Made by a program: the position numbers and the translations under genes. Source: Deltaproteobacteria bacterium (lineage in GTDB: Bacteria > Desulfobacterota_B > Binatia > Binatales > Binataceae). From it: a stretch of DNA of 6,939 bases. Location of the stretch: contig JAKAVX010000135.1 in the NCBI GenBank assembly GCA_021827465.1, forward strand, positions 1-6,939. The letters run 5' to 3'. The notes under the pieces are model-generated. The model made no database searches, was not told where the DNA came from, and worked only from the letters and a program-made list of their open reading frames with translations. Positions 1 through 4,954 of the stretch are shown here, in pieces; position 1 is the stretch's first letter, and each line of letters opens with the position of its first letter.

Positions 1-153
1 ATGGCGGCATCGATTCACGTAGGCGTGCAATTCGCCGCCGAAATTGACGACAAAGCATTCCTCTTCCGTGCCGCGAATTACGAGCAGGAACTTCATCGAC
101 TGCCCCGGCTCGAGATCGGAAGCCCGGCAAACGCGGTAGCGGGTCTTTTTCAA
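1..153 (-). CDS. Rieske [2Fe-2S] ferredoxin-like protein, N-terminal part (cut by window edge)
   Basis: Reading the minus strand from a TTG at 153-151 gives 51 in-frame residues running off the window. They begin LKKTRYRVCRASDLEPGQS and end GGELHAYVNRCRH. This matches the start of small Rieske proteins: a first strand, an 'L.PGQ' turn, a strand pair (FLLVIRG / CFVVNF), then 'G.L.AY.NRCRH', whose Cys-X-His is the first half of the [2Fe-2S] site. The second half (C-x2-H) lies outside the window, so cluster binding is not shown. Such proteins are usually soluble electron carriers or oxygenase components. It lies 20 bp downstream of the FAH-family gene on the same strand, so co-transcription is likely. 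The start is uncertain. The only in-frame ATG (96-94) would remove the first strand, and no upstream in-frame ATG or GTG exists before the FAH stop, so TTG is preferred. No strong Shine-Dalgarno sequence is visible. Confidence 0.8.
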   Translation of the reverse strand, partial: MKKTRYRVCRASDLEPGQSMKFLLVIRGTEEECFVVNFGGELHAYVNRCRH

Positions 154-173
154 TGACTGTTCGCCCGGGCGTT

Positions 174-938
174 TTATCGCGGGGCGACGACCGTGTTTCG
201 AAGGCATCCGATCTTTTCAATCTCGACTTCGACCGTGTCACCGACCTGCATCGGGCCGACGCCCGAGGGAGTGCCGGTCGAGATCACGTCGCCCGGAAGC
301 AGGGTCATGATCCGTGAGATGAAGCTAACCAGGTAGTCACATCCGAAGATCAGGTTGGAGGTGCGGCTTTTCTGCCGCGTTTCACCGTTGAGCCGGGTTT
401 CGATTCGCAGATCCGACGGATCGAGATCGGTTTCGATGACCGGACCGAGCGGTGCGAACGTATCGAAGCCCTTGGCGCGGGTGAACTGCACGTCAAGGCG
501 CTGGAGATCGCGCGCGGTGACGTCGTTCATGCAGGTGTAGCCGAGCACGTAGCGGCGCGCGTCCTCTTCCTCGACGTTCTTCGCCGTGCGCGCGATCACG
601 ATCGCCAATTCGCCTTCGTAATCGAGGCGACGGGTCTGCGACGGATAGACAATTCTGTCCTGCGGCCCTATCACCGCGGTTGACGGCTTGATGAAAAGCA
701 TCGGCTCGGCCGGCAATTCGCGTCCCATCTCTTTTGCATGGTCGCGATAGTTGACTCCGACCGCGACGATTTTGCCGGGACTGACCGGCGCGAGAAGGCG
801 CGCGGCTGACAGCGCGATCGGCCGCGCTCCGGCTACCGGTTTCAACGCGTCGAGCGGTCCGTCGAGTTCGACGATATTGTCGCCGTCGAGGGCGCCGATA
901 CGATCGCGCTCCTGGTAACGGAAACGAATTATCTTCAT
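174..938 (-). CDS. Fumarylacetoacetate hydrolase (FAH) superfamily protein
   Basis: A 254-residue FAH/HpaG-fold enzyme, the usual length of the single-domain family. Members hydrolyse or decarboxylate acylpyruvate-type and ring-cleavage products, or isomerise them, in the cytoplasm using Mg2+/Mn2+. Seen here are the family signature GVNYRDHA (residues 61-68), metal ligands in the DYEGE stretch (E108, E110) and in MNDV (D139), the conserved RAKGFD lysine segment (around 154-159), and the C-terminal GTPSGVG loop (222-228). Substrate is not readable from sequence: fumarylpyruvate, acylpyruvate and HpaG-type substrates are all possible. The start is ATG at 938 ([10 protein letters not shown]), which fits family N-termini. 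An alternative start at 992 adds 18 low-complexity basic residues and is not preferred. The gene is followed 20 bp later by the Rieske gene and is divergent from the Memo-family gene, so it may belong to an aromatic or organic-acid degradation operon. Confidence 0.92.
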   Translation of the reverse strand: MKIIRFRYQERDRIGALDGDNIVELDGPLDALKPVAGARPIALSAARLLAPVSPGKIVAVGVNYRDHAKEMGRELPAEPMLFIKPSTAVIGPQDRIVYPSQTRRLDYEGELAIVIARTAKNVEEEDARRYVLGYTCMNDVTARDLQRLDVQFTRAKGFDTFAPLGPVIETDLDPSDLRIETRLNGETRQKSRTSNLIFGCDYLVSFISRIMTLLPGDVISTGTPSGVGPMQVGDTVEVEIEKIGCLRNTVVAPR

Positions 939-1016
939 CTTTGATTCCGGTGTTCTTCGAGTTGGCTCCCGATCCGTCAAGCTCCGCGCCAAACCGCGTC
1001 GCGAATCGAAGCGAGC

Positions 1017-1045
1017 TTGCCGCAGTCTGCCAAAGCTCCTAGCAT
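1017..1045 (+). promoter_or_regulatory. Candidate sigma70-type promoter for the Memo-family gene
   Basis: TTGCCG (1017-1022), a 17-bp spacer and TAGCAT (1040-1045) lie in the 174-bp divergent intergenic region. The -35 keeps TTG and the -10 matches 4 of 6 consensus positions. It would give a leader of about 60 nt before the ATG at 1113. This is a by-eye match only; no operator is evident. Confidence 0.25.
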
Positions 1046-1112
1046 CTGTAAATTACGGGCGCGCAACCGCAGAATCGCGAGCGTGCGCGCTTTTTCACAG
1101 GCTGCCCGGCTG

Positions 1113-2342
1113 ATGGACAACCCGAAGATAAGATCGGTCGAAGCTTTTCCCGTCGAGCAGAACGATCAGGCCTACATATGCCTGCGCGATCCGTCCGGGC
1201 TTGCCCCCGATCCGATCATGCTCGGGATGGGTGCGTACTTTATCGTGACGCTCTTCGACGGCGACAACGATCTGCGCGCCATCCGCGCCGCCTTCATCCG
1301 CCGCTTCGGGCAGATTCTTCCGGTCGAAAACCTGAGCGAACTTATCACGACGCTGGACCAAGCCTATTTTCTCGATTCGCCCCGATTTCGCGAGCGAGTT
1401 CGCCAGGTGCGCGAGGAATTCCATGCAAGCCCGGTCCGTCCGGCCGCGCTTGCGGGGCTGTGCTATCCGAGCGAGCCGTCCGCGCTCAAGCGCGAGATCG
1501 AGGGCTACTTCGCCGCGCCCGAAGGGCCGGGCACGGCAGCGGCGAAAGCCCGCGACCATTCGCTCAAAGGACTTATCGCGCCGCATATCGATCCGCGCCG
1601 CGGCGCCGCCGCGTACGCACACGCCTACGGCGAGCTGAAAGCGCATCGCGCGCCCGAACTCGTCATTATCCTGGGGACGTCGCATTACGGCGGCGGGCCC
1701 GAACTGTTCAGCGCGACACTCAAGGATTACGCGACGCCGCTCGGCGTTGCGCCGACCGACGGCGGATTCGTCGAGCGTCTCTCGCGTCGATACCAGGGCG
1801 GCGATCTTTTCGCCGACGAGCTGCTCCATCGCAACGAGCATTCGATCGAATTCCAGGCGCTGTTCCTCAGATGGGCTCTCGGCCGGCACGAATTCAGCAT
1901 CGTGCCGATACTGGTCAGCTCGTTCCATGAGATGGTTGCGAAGGGCGTTGCGCCCGCTGAGGACAAGCGCGTGGGGTCCTTTATCGAGGCGCTCAGGAGC
2001 GAAATCGAGGCCGAGAAGCGCAGCGTGCTGATCGTTGCGGGCGTTGACTTCGCCCACGTCGGGCGCAAATTCGGCGACGAGTTCACGGTCGATGAAACGG
2101 TTGCGGAGCGGGTGCGGCGCGAGGATGAGGGGCTTATCGATTTCATCACCCGCGGCGATCCCGAAGGCTTCTTCGCCGACATCGTGAAAGATCGCGACGC
2201 GCGCCGAATCTGCGGGCTTGCCCCGATGTACACGCAGCTCGAACTTCTCAAGGGAAGGCCCGGGCGCCTGCTCAAGTACGGAATCGCGATGGAACCAGAC
2301 ACGGGATCGGCGGTTTCATTCGCGAGTCTCGCGATCGATTGA
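1113..2342 (+). CDS. amrB: Memo-family protein (AmmeMemoRadiSam system protein B) with N-terminal PqqD-like domain
   Basis: A 409-residue protein. From about residue 108 ('VRPAALAGLCYPSEPSAL') it is a Memo-like domain, related in fold to class III extradiol (LigB-type) dioxygenases. The Memo metal-site positions can be seen: H158 in IAPHID, H191 in GTSHYG and H315 in GVDFAHVG. EHSIEF (H243) and the Cys of RRICG (C367) are also present. In many prokaryotes this family accompanies an AMMECR1 protein and a radical SAM protein, with unknown chemistry; neither partner is in this window. Residues 1 to about 105 are extra and have a PqqD/winged-helix-like pattern: 'AYFIVTLFDGDNDLRAIRAAFIRRFG' followed by two helices. 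The ATG at 1113 (MDNPK) was chosen because the in-frame upstream stretch from a TTG at 1017 is basic, low-complexity and overlaps the likely promoter. The ribosome binding site is poor. Transcribed away from the FAH gene. Confidence 0.88.
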   Translation: MDNPKIRSVEAFPVEQNDQAYICLRDPSGLAPDPIMLGMGAYFIVTLFDGDNDLRAIRAAFIRRFGQILPVENLSELITTLDQAYFLDSPRFRERVRQVREEFHASPVRPAALAGLCYPSEPSALKREIEGYFAAPEGPGTAAAKARDHSLKGLIAPHIDPRRGAAAYAHAYGELKAHRAPELVIILGTSHYGGGPELFSATLKDYATPLGVAPTDGGFVERLSRRYQGGDLFADELLHRNEHSIEFQALFLRWALGRHEFSIVPILVSSFHEMVAKGVAPAEDKRVGSFIEALRSEIEAEKRSVLIVAGVDFAHVGRKFGDEFTVDETVAERVRREDEGLIDFITRGDPEGFFADIVKDRDARRICGLAPMYTQLELLKGRPGRLLKYGIAMEPDTGSAVSFASLAID

Positions 2343-2356
2343 GCCCTCGCGGGTTA

Positions 2357-2371
2357 GCGGGCCGCGCCCGC
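2357..2371 (+). terminator. Short GC hairpin after the Memo gene, possible weak terminator
   Basis: GCGGGC-CGC-GCCCGC forms a perfect 6-bp stem with a 3-nt loop, 14 bp after the Memo stop codon. No T-run follows, so intrinsic termination is doubtful. It could also be chance in GC-rich intergenic DNA. Confidence 0.2.
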
Positions 2372-2445
2372 CCCGCAGCGTCAACGCACGCGCTAAGGTG
2401 CCTCGCCGCCCGAGGTTAGAAGCGCGAAGATCGGAGCGCTCTTCG

Positions 2446-3318
2446 ATGGAGACGATCCAACTGGCCTTTCCTCTCGAATACGGCGCAAAAGGTACGGACG
2501 ATGACCCGGCGAATCCTCTCTCCCGCGCGTTGGACACCGTGCTGCGAGACGGAAAACCGATAGACAGACTGGCGCACTGCTACCTAGTGGAGGAGCTCAC
2601 CACGCCGGGCCACACCGCCTGCCGCTGGTTCGGCATCTTCGTGCTTTCCGCCGCCGGGCGCGTGATTTTCTTCCCGGGATACACGCGCACGTACGAAAAA
2701 GTCTTAGTGTTCTACGGCAGCGAACCGCACTCCCATGAGTTTCATCCTGACCACCTAACGCTCGAGAAGAATCGCCGTTCCATGCACCTGACAAGCGCCA
2801 AGCCCAGACGCCACTCCGTGTCGTATCGCACTGCATCACTCGGGGACGGACGATGTCTGTGGTTCGGCCTCAGCGCGGAGCCGAAGGAGCTAAGGGAAGC
2901 GAAGGCCCAAACGATAGCGGTAGCCGACTGCCCGGACGGCGACGCCCGACGCCGCGCTGAGTCGTTCGTGAAGGCAAGAGACGGGCAGATCTTCCAAGCC
3001 TTGTCGCTTAACCCGAGTTTGCGGCCAAGGCATCCGGGGTTTCTACACGTCGCAGTAATCGTCGGTCCCGTTGGATTCCCCGACTACAACGGGGACCAGT
3101 TGGGATTTCCGTACGGGTCGCCGCTTCTGGCCGAGAAGCCACCGCGGCTAAAGACCCTCCCACCCCTGCCACTGCGTTCACATCGGATCACTCTGGGGAC
3201 CGTGGACCTGCAGATCGTTTGCGCTTGGCTACCTGGGCGGTTCAAGTCCAATTGCGGGATTCACTTCACAGGCCAAGCCCCTTCGGAACCTTCGGTCAGG
3301 CGGCCTCGGTTGCCCTAG
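2446..3318 (+). CDS. Hypothetical protein, 290 residues, no recognised family
   Basis: I do not recognise this protein. It starts METIQLAFPLEYG and ends PSVRRPRLP. The ATG at 2446 is supported by a GGAG 9 nt upstream; the frame is open further 5', but only by overlapping the Memo gene. It is soluble-looking, with no signal peptide or membrane segment, and is rich in His, Arg, Pro and aromatic residues. A His-rich patch (HSHEFHPDH, about residues 95-103) and several Cys (residues 44, 58) are visible but form no metal motif I can name. Codon use differs from the neighbours: CTA leucine occurs six times, and AGA, AGG, ATA and TTA are also used, all rare in the adjacent genes. That suggests horizontal acquisition, or a lineage-restricted or weakly expressed gene. 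It lies 103 bp after the Memo gene, on the same strand, and converges on the lipoprotein gene with overlapping stops. Real coding is likely but unproven. Confidence 0.65.
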   Translation: METIQLAFPLEYGAKGTDDDPANPLSRALDTVLRDGKPIDRLAHCYLVEELTTPGHTACRWFGIFVLSAAGRVIFFPGYTRTYEKVLVFYGSEPHSHEFHPDHLTLEKNRRSMHLTSAKPRRHSVSYRTASLGDGRCLWFGLSAEPKELREAKAQTIAVADCPDGDARRRAESFVKARDGQIFQALSLNPSLRPRHPGFLHVAVIVGPVGFPDYNGDQLGFPYGSPLLAEKPPRLKTLPPLPLRSHRITLGTVDLQIVCAWLPGRFKSNCGIHFTGQAPSEPSVRRPRLP

Positions 3319-3758
3319 CGGCGGGCGTCGCTGTCAGGCGCGGGCTGCTGCTCGTGGCACTTGGCGATTTCCTCGCGCGCCGTGTCAGGATTCACCAGGG
3401 TGAAGTGCGCGCGGCCCACGATATTGCCGGGAACGATCTCTTCCCGAACGAAATACTGCTCGCCCGGTTTAGCGTCGAACTTCAGCTCGGAGGTTGCCTC
3501 AGTCGAGGCGCTGCAGGTCACCGGGCCGCTGTTCGCGTAGTACGAATAATAGCCGCCCGGCTTGAGCGACGCGCTTTGTTGCGCACAGGTCACGCGCGGG
3601 ACCACCAACGAGCCGTAATAATGATAGGGCCGGTAGATATGGATCATGCTGACCGAGGGCGGCACCGGCTGGGGCTGATAGGCGCGTCCCTGCACGGTGC
3701 ATCCGCCGAGAACCATCGCGAGCAGCCCGGCGGCCGCAACAATCTTCGGCTTCATCAT
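3315..3758 (-). CDS. DUF2846-type lipoprotein
   Basis: A 147-residue protein with a classic lipoprotein signal: MMKPK, a hydrophobic core, then the lipobox VLGGC with Cys20 as the predicted lipidated residue. The residue after Cys is Thr, so the default destination in a Gram-negative is the outer membrane. The mature part resembles DUF2846 (PF11008): 'MIHIYRPYHYYGS' as the first strand, a glycine/tyrosine turn (LKPGGYYSYY), 'SELKFDAKPGEQYFVREEIVPG' and 'LVNPDTAREEI' near the end. DUF2846 proteins have no established function. Extra cysteines at 58, 82 and 134 could form periplasmic disulfides. The start is the first of two adjacent ATGs at 3758, preceded by GGCGGA. Its stop overlaps the stop of the convergent hypothetical gene. 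It is divergent from the ArsR-rhodanese gene across 186 bp, so shared control is possible but not shown. Confidence 0.85.
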   Translation of the reverse strand: MMKPKIVAAAGLLAMVLGGCTVQGRAYQPQPVPPSVSMIHIYRPYHYYGSLVVPRVTCAQQSASLKPGGYYSYYANSGPVTCSASTEATSELKFDAKPGEQYFVREEIVPGNIVGRAHFTLVNPDTAREEIAKCHEQQPAPDSDARR

Positions 3759-3764
3759 GGTTTC

Positions 3765-3777
3765 CGCCCGAAGGGCG
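3765..3777 (-). promoter_or_regulatory. Small hairpin overlapping the lipoprotein gene's ribosome binding site
   Basis: On the minus strand CGCCC-TTC-GGGCG forms a 5-bp stem, 7 nt before the start codon, and overlaps the GGCGGA Shine-Dalgarno-like sequence. If folded in the mRNA it would partly mask the ribosome binding site. It is short and may be coincidental. Confidence 0.2.
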
Positions 3778-3913
3778 CATGACCCGAGCGCACGCCCGTC
3801 GGGATCAATGATCGCACCAGAGCCGCCTCGTATGAAGAGGGCTTCGGCCGCCGTCCGCACACGGTGCGCATCGGGCGGGCCGTGCCCGAACAGGGCGATA
3901 CGGCGCTCTGTTG

Positions 3914-3939
3914 ATCATTCAATTGATATATTGAATCAT
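3914..3939. promoter_or_regulatory. Inverted-repeat operator, probable autoregulatory site of the ArsR-type repressor
   Basis: ATCATTCAAT, then the 6-bp spacer TGATAT, then ATTGAATCAT: 10-bp arms with a single mismatched pair, ending 5 bp before the ATG of the regulator gene. It is strikingly AT-rich inside GC-rich DNA. ArsR/SmtB-family repressors commonly bind AT-rich 12-2-12-like imperfect palindromes over their own promoters, including ATTC...GAAT half-sites. A TTGATC (3911-3916) 17 bp before AATCAT (3934-3939) could be the promoter itself, buried in the repeat, which would make the transcript nearly leaderless. That detail is speculative. Confidence 0.7.
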
Positions 3940-3944
3940 AGGGC

Positions 3945-4613
3945 ATGGCTTCAGCGCCCGACTTGCCGACCCGGCTTTTGTTCGCGCAGTTCGCCGCGGT
4001 CGCCAAGGCCCTCGCCAACGAGCATCGCCTGATGCTGCTGCAGCTTCTCGCCCAGGGCGAGCGCAGCGTCGAGACGCTCGCCGAGCTGTCGGGACTGAGC
4101 GTCGCCAACGCCTCGCAGCATCTCCAGCATCTGCGCCGCATCGGGATGGTGACCGCGCGCCGCGAGGGCAAACGCATTCTGTATCGCCTCGCCGACGACG
4201 TCGTCGTGGCCCTGCTGAGTTCGCTCCGGCAGGTCGCCGAGCGCAACGTCGCCGAGGTGCAGCGGCTGCTCGACGGCTATTTCCGCGAACGCGATTCGCT
4301 GGAACCGGTCGGGTCCGAGGAACTTCAGAAACGCATGCGGCGCGGGGCGGTAACCCTTATCGACGTGCGTCCCGAGGAAGAGTTCACGGCCGGCCATATA
4401 GCGGGGGCAGTCAGCGTTCCGCTCGAGCAACTGAAGCGCCGGCTCCGCGAGATTCCTCCGCGCCGCGAAATAGTCGCGTACTGCCGCGGGCCGTACTGCC
4501 TGATGGCCTACGAGGCGGTCTCGGAACTCCGCCGCCGCGGTTTCAAGGCGCGGCGCCTGAAGGACGGTTATCCGGAATGGAAAAGCGCGGGCCTGCCGGT
4601 CGAGGATTCGTGA
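3945..4613 (+). CDS. ArsR-family transcriptional regulator fused to a rhodanese domain
   Basis: A 222-residue protein with two domains. Residues about 12-100 are an ArsR/SmtB winged helix: 'AKALANEHRLMLLQLLAQGERSVETLAEL', a recognition helix around SVANASQHLQHLRR (52-65) and a wing 'TARREGKRILYRL'. Residues about 123-220 are a rhodanese domain: 'LIDVRPEEEFTAGHIAGA' (138-154), the active loop C180-R-G-P-Y-C185 and the closing 'DGYPEWKSAGLPVE'. Rhodaneses carry sulfur as a cysteine persulfide. The DNA-binding half has no cysteine and so lacks the ELCVCDL-type thiol metal site; the only two cysteines are in the rhodanese loop. It therefore probably senses sulfane sulfur or another thiol-reactive signal rather than arsenic (inference). 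ATG at 3945 has only AGGG close upstream. The inverted repeat directly before it implies autoregulation. The Fe-S/NrfD operon downstream, beyond a tRNA gene, is a plausible second target. Confidence 0.93.
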   Translation: MASAPDLPTRLLFAQFAAVAKALANEHRLMLLQLLAQGERSVETLAELSGLSVANASQHLQHLRRIGMVTARREGKRILYRLADDVVVALLSSLRQVAERNVAEVQRLLDGYFRERDSLEPVGSEELQKRMRRGAVTLIDVRPEEEFTAGHIAGAVSVPLEQLKRRLREIPPRREIVAYCRGPYCLMAYEAVSELRRRGFKARRLKDGYPEWKSAGLPVEDS

Positions 4614-4656
4614 GAATGGGCGCCGTTCGGGCTCTTGCGGATTGTTTTGCGCGCGC

Positions 4657-4670
4657 GTGGCTTCGGCCGC
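4657..4670 (+). terminator. UUCG-loop hairpin downstream of the ArsR-rhodanese gene, possible weak terminator
   Basis: GTGGC-TTCG-GCCGC forms a 5-bp stem including one G-T pair, with a C(UUCG)G stabilised tetraloop, 43 nt after the regulator's stop codon. On the plus strand it is followed by AACCTTTACC rather than a T-run, so it is at best a poor intrinsic terminator. Read from the other strand it would lie downstream of the tRNA. The rest of 4614-4715 shows nothing I can support. Confidence 0.3.
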
Positions 4671-4715
4671 AACCTTTACCGTTGTGCGGTTGACGCTGCC
4701 GGGGGGATTCAGGAT

Positions 4716-4793
4716 TGGTGGACGCACCTGGACTCGAACCAGGGACCTCTTGCATGTGAGGCAAGCGCTCTAACCGGGCTGAGCTATGCGTCC
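4716..4793 (-). tRNA. tRNA-Val (anticodon CAC)
   Basis: The minus strand folds as a complete cloverleaf. The acceptor stem is GGACGCA / TGCGTCC (4787-4793 with 4720-4726). The D-arm contains AGCTCAGCCCGG. The anticodon stem CTTGC/GCAAG has loop CTCACAT, giving anticodon CAC at 4756-4758 (valine, GUG codons). The T-arm is CCTGG / CCAGG around TTCGAGT. The discriminator base is A and the terminal CCA is encoded (4716-4718). Without CCA it spans 4719-4793. It lies antisense between the regulator and the oxidoreductase operon and is transcribed towards the regulator gene. tRNA genes are common integration sites, but no duplicated 3' end or integrase is visible in this window. Confidence 0.97.
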
Positions 4794-4806
4794 ACCGGAA
4801 GAACGA

Positions 4807-4835
4807 ATTATCGCGCCGCGCGCGCGGCGCCGCAA
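4807..4835 (-). promoter_or_regulatory. Candidate promoter of tRNA-Val
   Basis: On the minus strand TTGCGG (4835-4830), 17 bp and GATAAT (4812-4807) precede the mature tRNA 5' end by 13 nt. The -10 matches consensus at 5 of 6 positions and the -35 keeps TTG. The spacing is ideal. The spacer plus the flanking base is a perfect 18-bp GC palindrome (4813-4830). Confidence 0.5.
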
Positions 4836-4908
4836 GATCCCCGGGCGGCTCGTTTTTGTGGAAAGTTGTGTGACGTCGATGGCAAAATTATTCCTGTCCG
4901 TGCCACTC

Positions 4909-4932
4909 CGGAGCGCCGTTCCCGGCGCTCCG
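4909..4932. promoter_or_regulatory. Strong hairpin in the 5' leader of the Fe-S/NrfD operon
   Basis: CGGAGCGCCG - TTCC - CGGCGCTCCG is a perfect 10-bp stem with a 4-nt loop, ending 22 nt before the ATG at 4955. No T-run follows on either strand, so a plain intrinsic terminator is unlikely. It could act as a leader or processing structure, a protein-binding site, or a barrier separating the operon from antisense tRNA transcription. Between hairpin and ATG there is no recognisable Shine-Dalgarno sequence. The remainder of 4836-4908 holds only weak promoter-like matches. Confidence 0.5.
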
Positions 4933-4954
4933 CTTAACCGACCTGCTTAATCAA

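Noticed and set aside
939..992. Upstream start at 992 for the FAH gene
   Set aside because: It adds 18 basic, low-complexity residues, whereas [10 protein letters not shown] from 938 fits the family N-terminus.
1017..1112. TTG start at 1017 for the Memo gene
   Set aside because: The added 32 residues look non-coding (basic, low complexity) and overlap a promoter-like sequence. ATG at 1113 is better.
1095..2057. Long open frame on the minus strand opposite the Memo gene
   Set aside because: Antisense shadow of a GC-rich gene: its translation is Arg/Ala/Gly-rich with no family motif, while the plus strand encodes a clear Memo protein.
3951..4727. Long minus-strand open frame opposite the ArsR-rhodanese gene, running into the tRNA
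   Set aside because: It overlaps a certain regulator gene and part of a tRNA, and has no recognisable domain. It is a codon-bias artefact.
4716..4793. tRNA-Val as an integration (att) site of a mobile element
   Set aside because: No repeated tRNA 3' end, integrase or transposase is visible on either side within the window.
4880..4895. Sigma54-like match TGGCAA-N5-TTCC before the Fe-S/NrfD operon
   Set aside because: The near-invariant -12 GC is CC here, and no sigma54 activator gene or upstream activator palindrome is seen in the window.
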